Of a stretch of DNA of 6,968 nt, positions 6,545 through 6,968 are shown one piece after another. A program made the translations under genes and the position numbers. Origin of the DNA: Rhodospirillales bacterium (GTDB lineage Bacteria > Pseudomonadota > Alphaproteobacteria > UBA828); the NCBI GenBank assembly GCA_026712885.1, contig JAPOPO010000309.1, forward strand, positions 1-6,968. Direction: 5' to 3'. Position 1 is the first letter of the stretch; every line of letters begins with the position of its first letter. The notes beneath the pieces were generated by a model. It was not told the origin of the DNA, ran no database searches, and saw only the letters and a program-made list of their open reading frames with translations.

Positions 6545-6573
6545 ACTGTGTAGGCCGCTACGGCCTGTGTCAA
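6545..6573 (-). promoter_or_regulatory. Candidate promoter/operator for the amidase-transporter operon
   Basis: On the minus strand a perfect TTGACA (6573-6568) is followed by a 15-base palindrome AGGCCG-TAG-CGGCCT (6566-6552) in the place of the promoter spacer. At a 15-17 nt distance come TACACA, ACACAG or CACAGT, which are poor -10 matches. The box lies about 115 nt upstream of the GTG at 6451. A regulator binding the palindrome could control the promoter, since the dyad sits between the two boxes. A direct repeat, CTGTGT on the plus strand (6546-6551 and 6565-6570), flanks the dyad. The -35 match and the palindrome are seen; promoter function is inferred and the weak -10 is against it. 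Confidence 0.35.
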
Positions 6574-6624
6574 ATCGTCCCGGTCCTTGGGGGCCATTCG
6601 GTCCCTGAGACGCCCGGCGCGCGA

Positions 6625-6656
6625 TAGCGGGTTCGAGCCGCTACAGGCGTCGGCTC
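6625..6656. repeat. Two overlapping, mutually exclusive inverted repeats
   Basis: TAGCGG (6625-6630) pairs perfectly with CCGCTA (6638-6643) around a seven-base loop. GAGCCG (6635-6640) pairs with CGGCTC (6651-6656) around a ten-base loop. The segment 6638-6640 is used by both, so only one hairpin can form at a time. They lie 31-62 nt downstream of the aminotransferase stop on its transcript strand. Neither is followed by a T-run, so a simple intrinsic terminator is not supported. They could be a Rho-type 3' end structure, a switch, or chance in GC-rich DNA. Confidence 0.4.
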
Positions 6657-6686
6657 AAAGTCAGCATGCGGGTCGCGGCGCTGCCC

Positions 6687-6968
6687 CTAAAGCAACGCGC
6701 CGTAAGCATCCAGAATGTCCTCGAACGCCGCCGTCAGGCCGTCGAATTCGTCGGGGCCCATGGGGAGGGAGAGGACCATCATGCCGCGGCGCGACACATA
6801 ATGAGCGCGGGCCATCATCTCCAGGTGGAAGAGGGCGCGCGCTTCCTTTGGCGCGGCGTCGGTGTCGGCCGGGCCGGTGAGATCGGCATCGGTCGGGTGG
6901 AACATCATCATCGAGCCGTAGCCGGTCACCTGCGCGGGCAGGTTGCGGGCCTCGATGGCGCCGTTGAG
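6687..6968 (-). CDS. Class III aminotransferase, glutamate-1-semialdehyde-aminomutase-like, C-terminal part
   Basis: An open frame enters from the right edge and ends with TAG at 6689-6687, leaving 93 visible residues. It includes LNGAIEARNLPAQVTGYGSM, FHPTD, then the helix ALFHLEMMARAHYVSRRGM, followed by MVLSLPMGPDEFDGLTAAFEDIL. This is the C-terminal small domain of PLP-dependent class III aminotransferases of the HemL-like branch, where MMARG-Y-S-x-x-G and the final helix are characteristic. The PLP-binding lysine and substrate residues are in the missing N-terminal part, so it cannot be told from sequence whether this is a true HemL for tetrapyrrole synthesis or one of the many related aminotransferases. 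The FHPTD segment and the amidase neighbours favour a catabolic relative. It lies on the same strand as the operon but 235 nt upstream, probably as a separate unit or the first gene of a longer one. Confidence 0.85.
   Translation of the reverse strand, partial: LNGAIEARNLPAQVTGYGSMMMFHPTDADLTGPADTDAAPKEARALFHLEMMARAHYVSRRGMMVLSLPMGPDEFDGLTAAFEDILDAYGALL

Larger units (their letters stand above)
6452..6686. other. Structured intergenic region upstream of the operon
   Basis: These 235 bases separate the aminotransferase stop from the first operon gene, and I find no convincing gene in them. From left to right they hold the GGAGGT site (6459-6464), a small GGCT-GAG-AGCC hairpin (6511-6521), the TTGACA-palindrome element (6545-6573) and the paired hairpins at 6625-6656. 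A minus-strand frame from ATG 6597 to 6409 can be read (62 codons), but it resembles nothing I know and runs into the small amidase-partner gene. The region most likely holds the operon's promoter and leader, plus the end of the aminotransferase transcript. Confidence 0.5.

Noticed and set aside
6409..6597. Minus-strand 62-codon frame starting at ATG 6597
   Set aside because: It has no clear ribosome-binding site, resembles no family I know, overlaps the start of the small amidase-partner gene in another frame, and begins upstream of the only promoter-like box seen.
6625..6643. tRNA T-arm-like hairpin with GTTCGAG in the loop
   Set aside because: The loop is shifted by one base relative to a real T-loop (the closing pair leaves G-T-T-C-G-A-G), and no acceptor, anticodon or CCA portion fits around it.
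1..6968. CRISPR array, insertion sequence, phage or defence genes
   Set aside because: No regularly spaced repeats, transposase motifs, terminal inverted repeats or known defence domains were seen apart from the BrnA tail.

Overview
The window is GC-rich and densely coded, with GTG starts, short gene overlaps and a Tat-exported binding protein. This fits a high-GC proteobacterium, most likely an alphaproteobacterium; the genus cannot be told from the sequence.

Layout. On the plus strand, 1-185 is the C-terminal end of a BrnA-type antitoxin, closed by a compact intrinsic terminator (178-202). A short convergent gap follows (203-284). From 285 to 6451 there is one minus-strand block of seven closely packed genes. 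In transcription order these are: a small GatC/AtzG-like amidase partner (6451-6239), an amidase-signature hydrolase (6242-4842), a LivH/UrtB-type permease (4824-3973), an amide/urea-type periplasmic binding protein with a Tat signal (3971-2727), a LivM/UrtC-type permease (2713-1700), and two ATPases of UrtD/LivG type (1713-979) and UrtE/LivF type (986-285). Gaps are 1 to 17 nt, or genes overlap by 4, 14 and 8 nt, so they read as one operon. Upstream, 6452-6686 is non-coding and carries palindromes and a TTGACA box. Beyond it, 6687-6968 is the C-terminus of a glutamate-1-semialdehyde-aminomutase-like class III aminotransferase on the same strand.

How it works together. The five transporter genes make a complete branched-chain-amino-acid/urea/amide (HAAT) type importer. 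The amidase and its small partner sit first in the same operon. The simplest reading is an import-and-hydrolyse module: an amide or urea-like compound is captured in the periplasm, imported with ATP, and hydrolysed in the cytoplasm to ammonia and an acid. The nearby aminotransferase may act on a related compound. The substrate is not evident, and no urease, nitrilase or allophanate hydrolase is present in the window.

Novelty. Every gene belongs to a recognisable family. The parts worth a second look are the dedicated coupling of a HAAT transporter to an amidase with a GatC-like partner, the altered D-loop of the last ATPase, and the structured leader region at 6452-6686.
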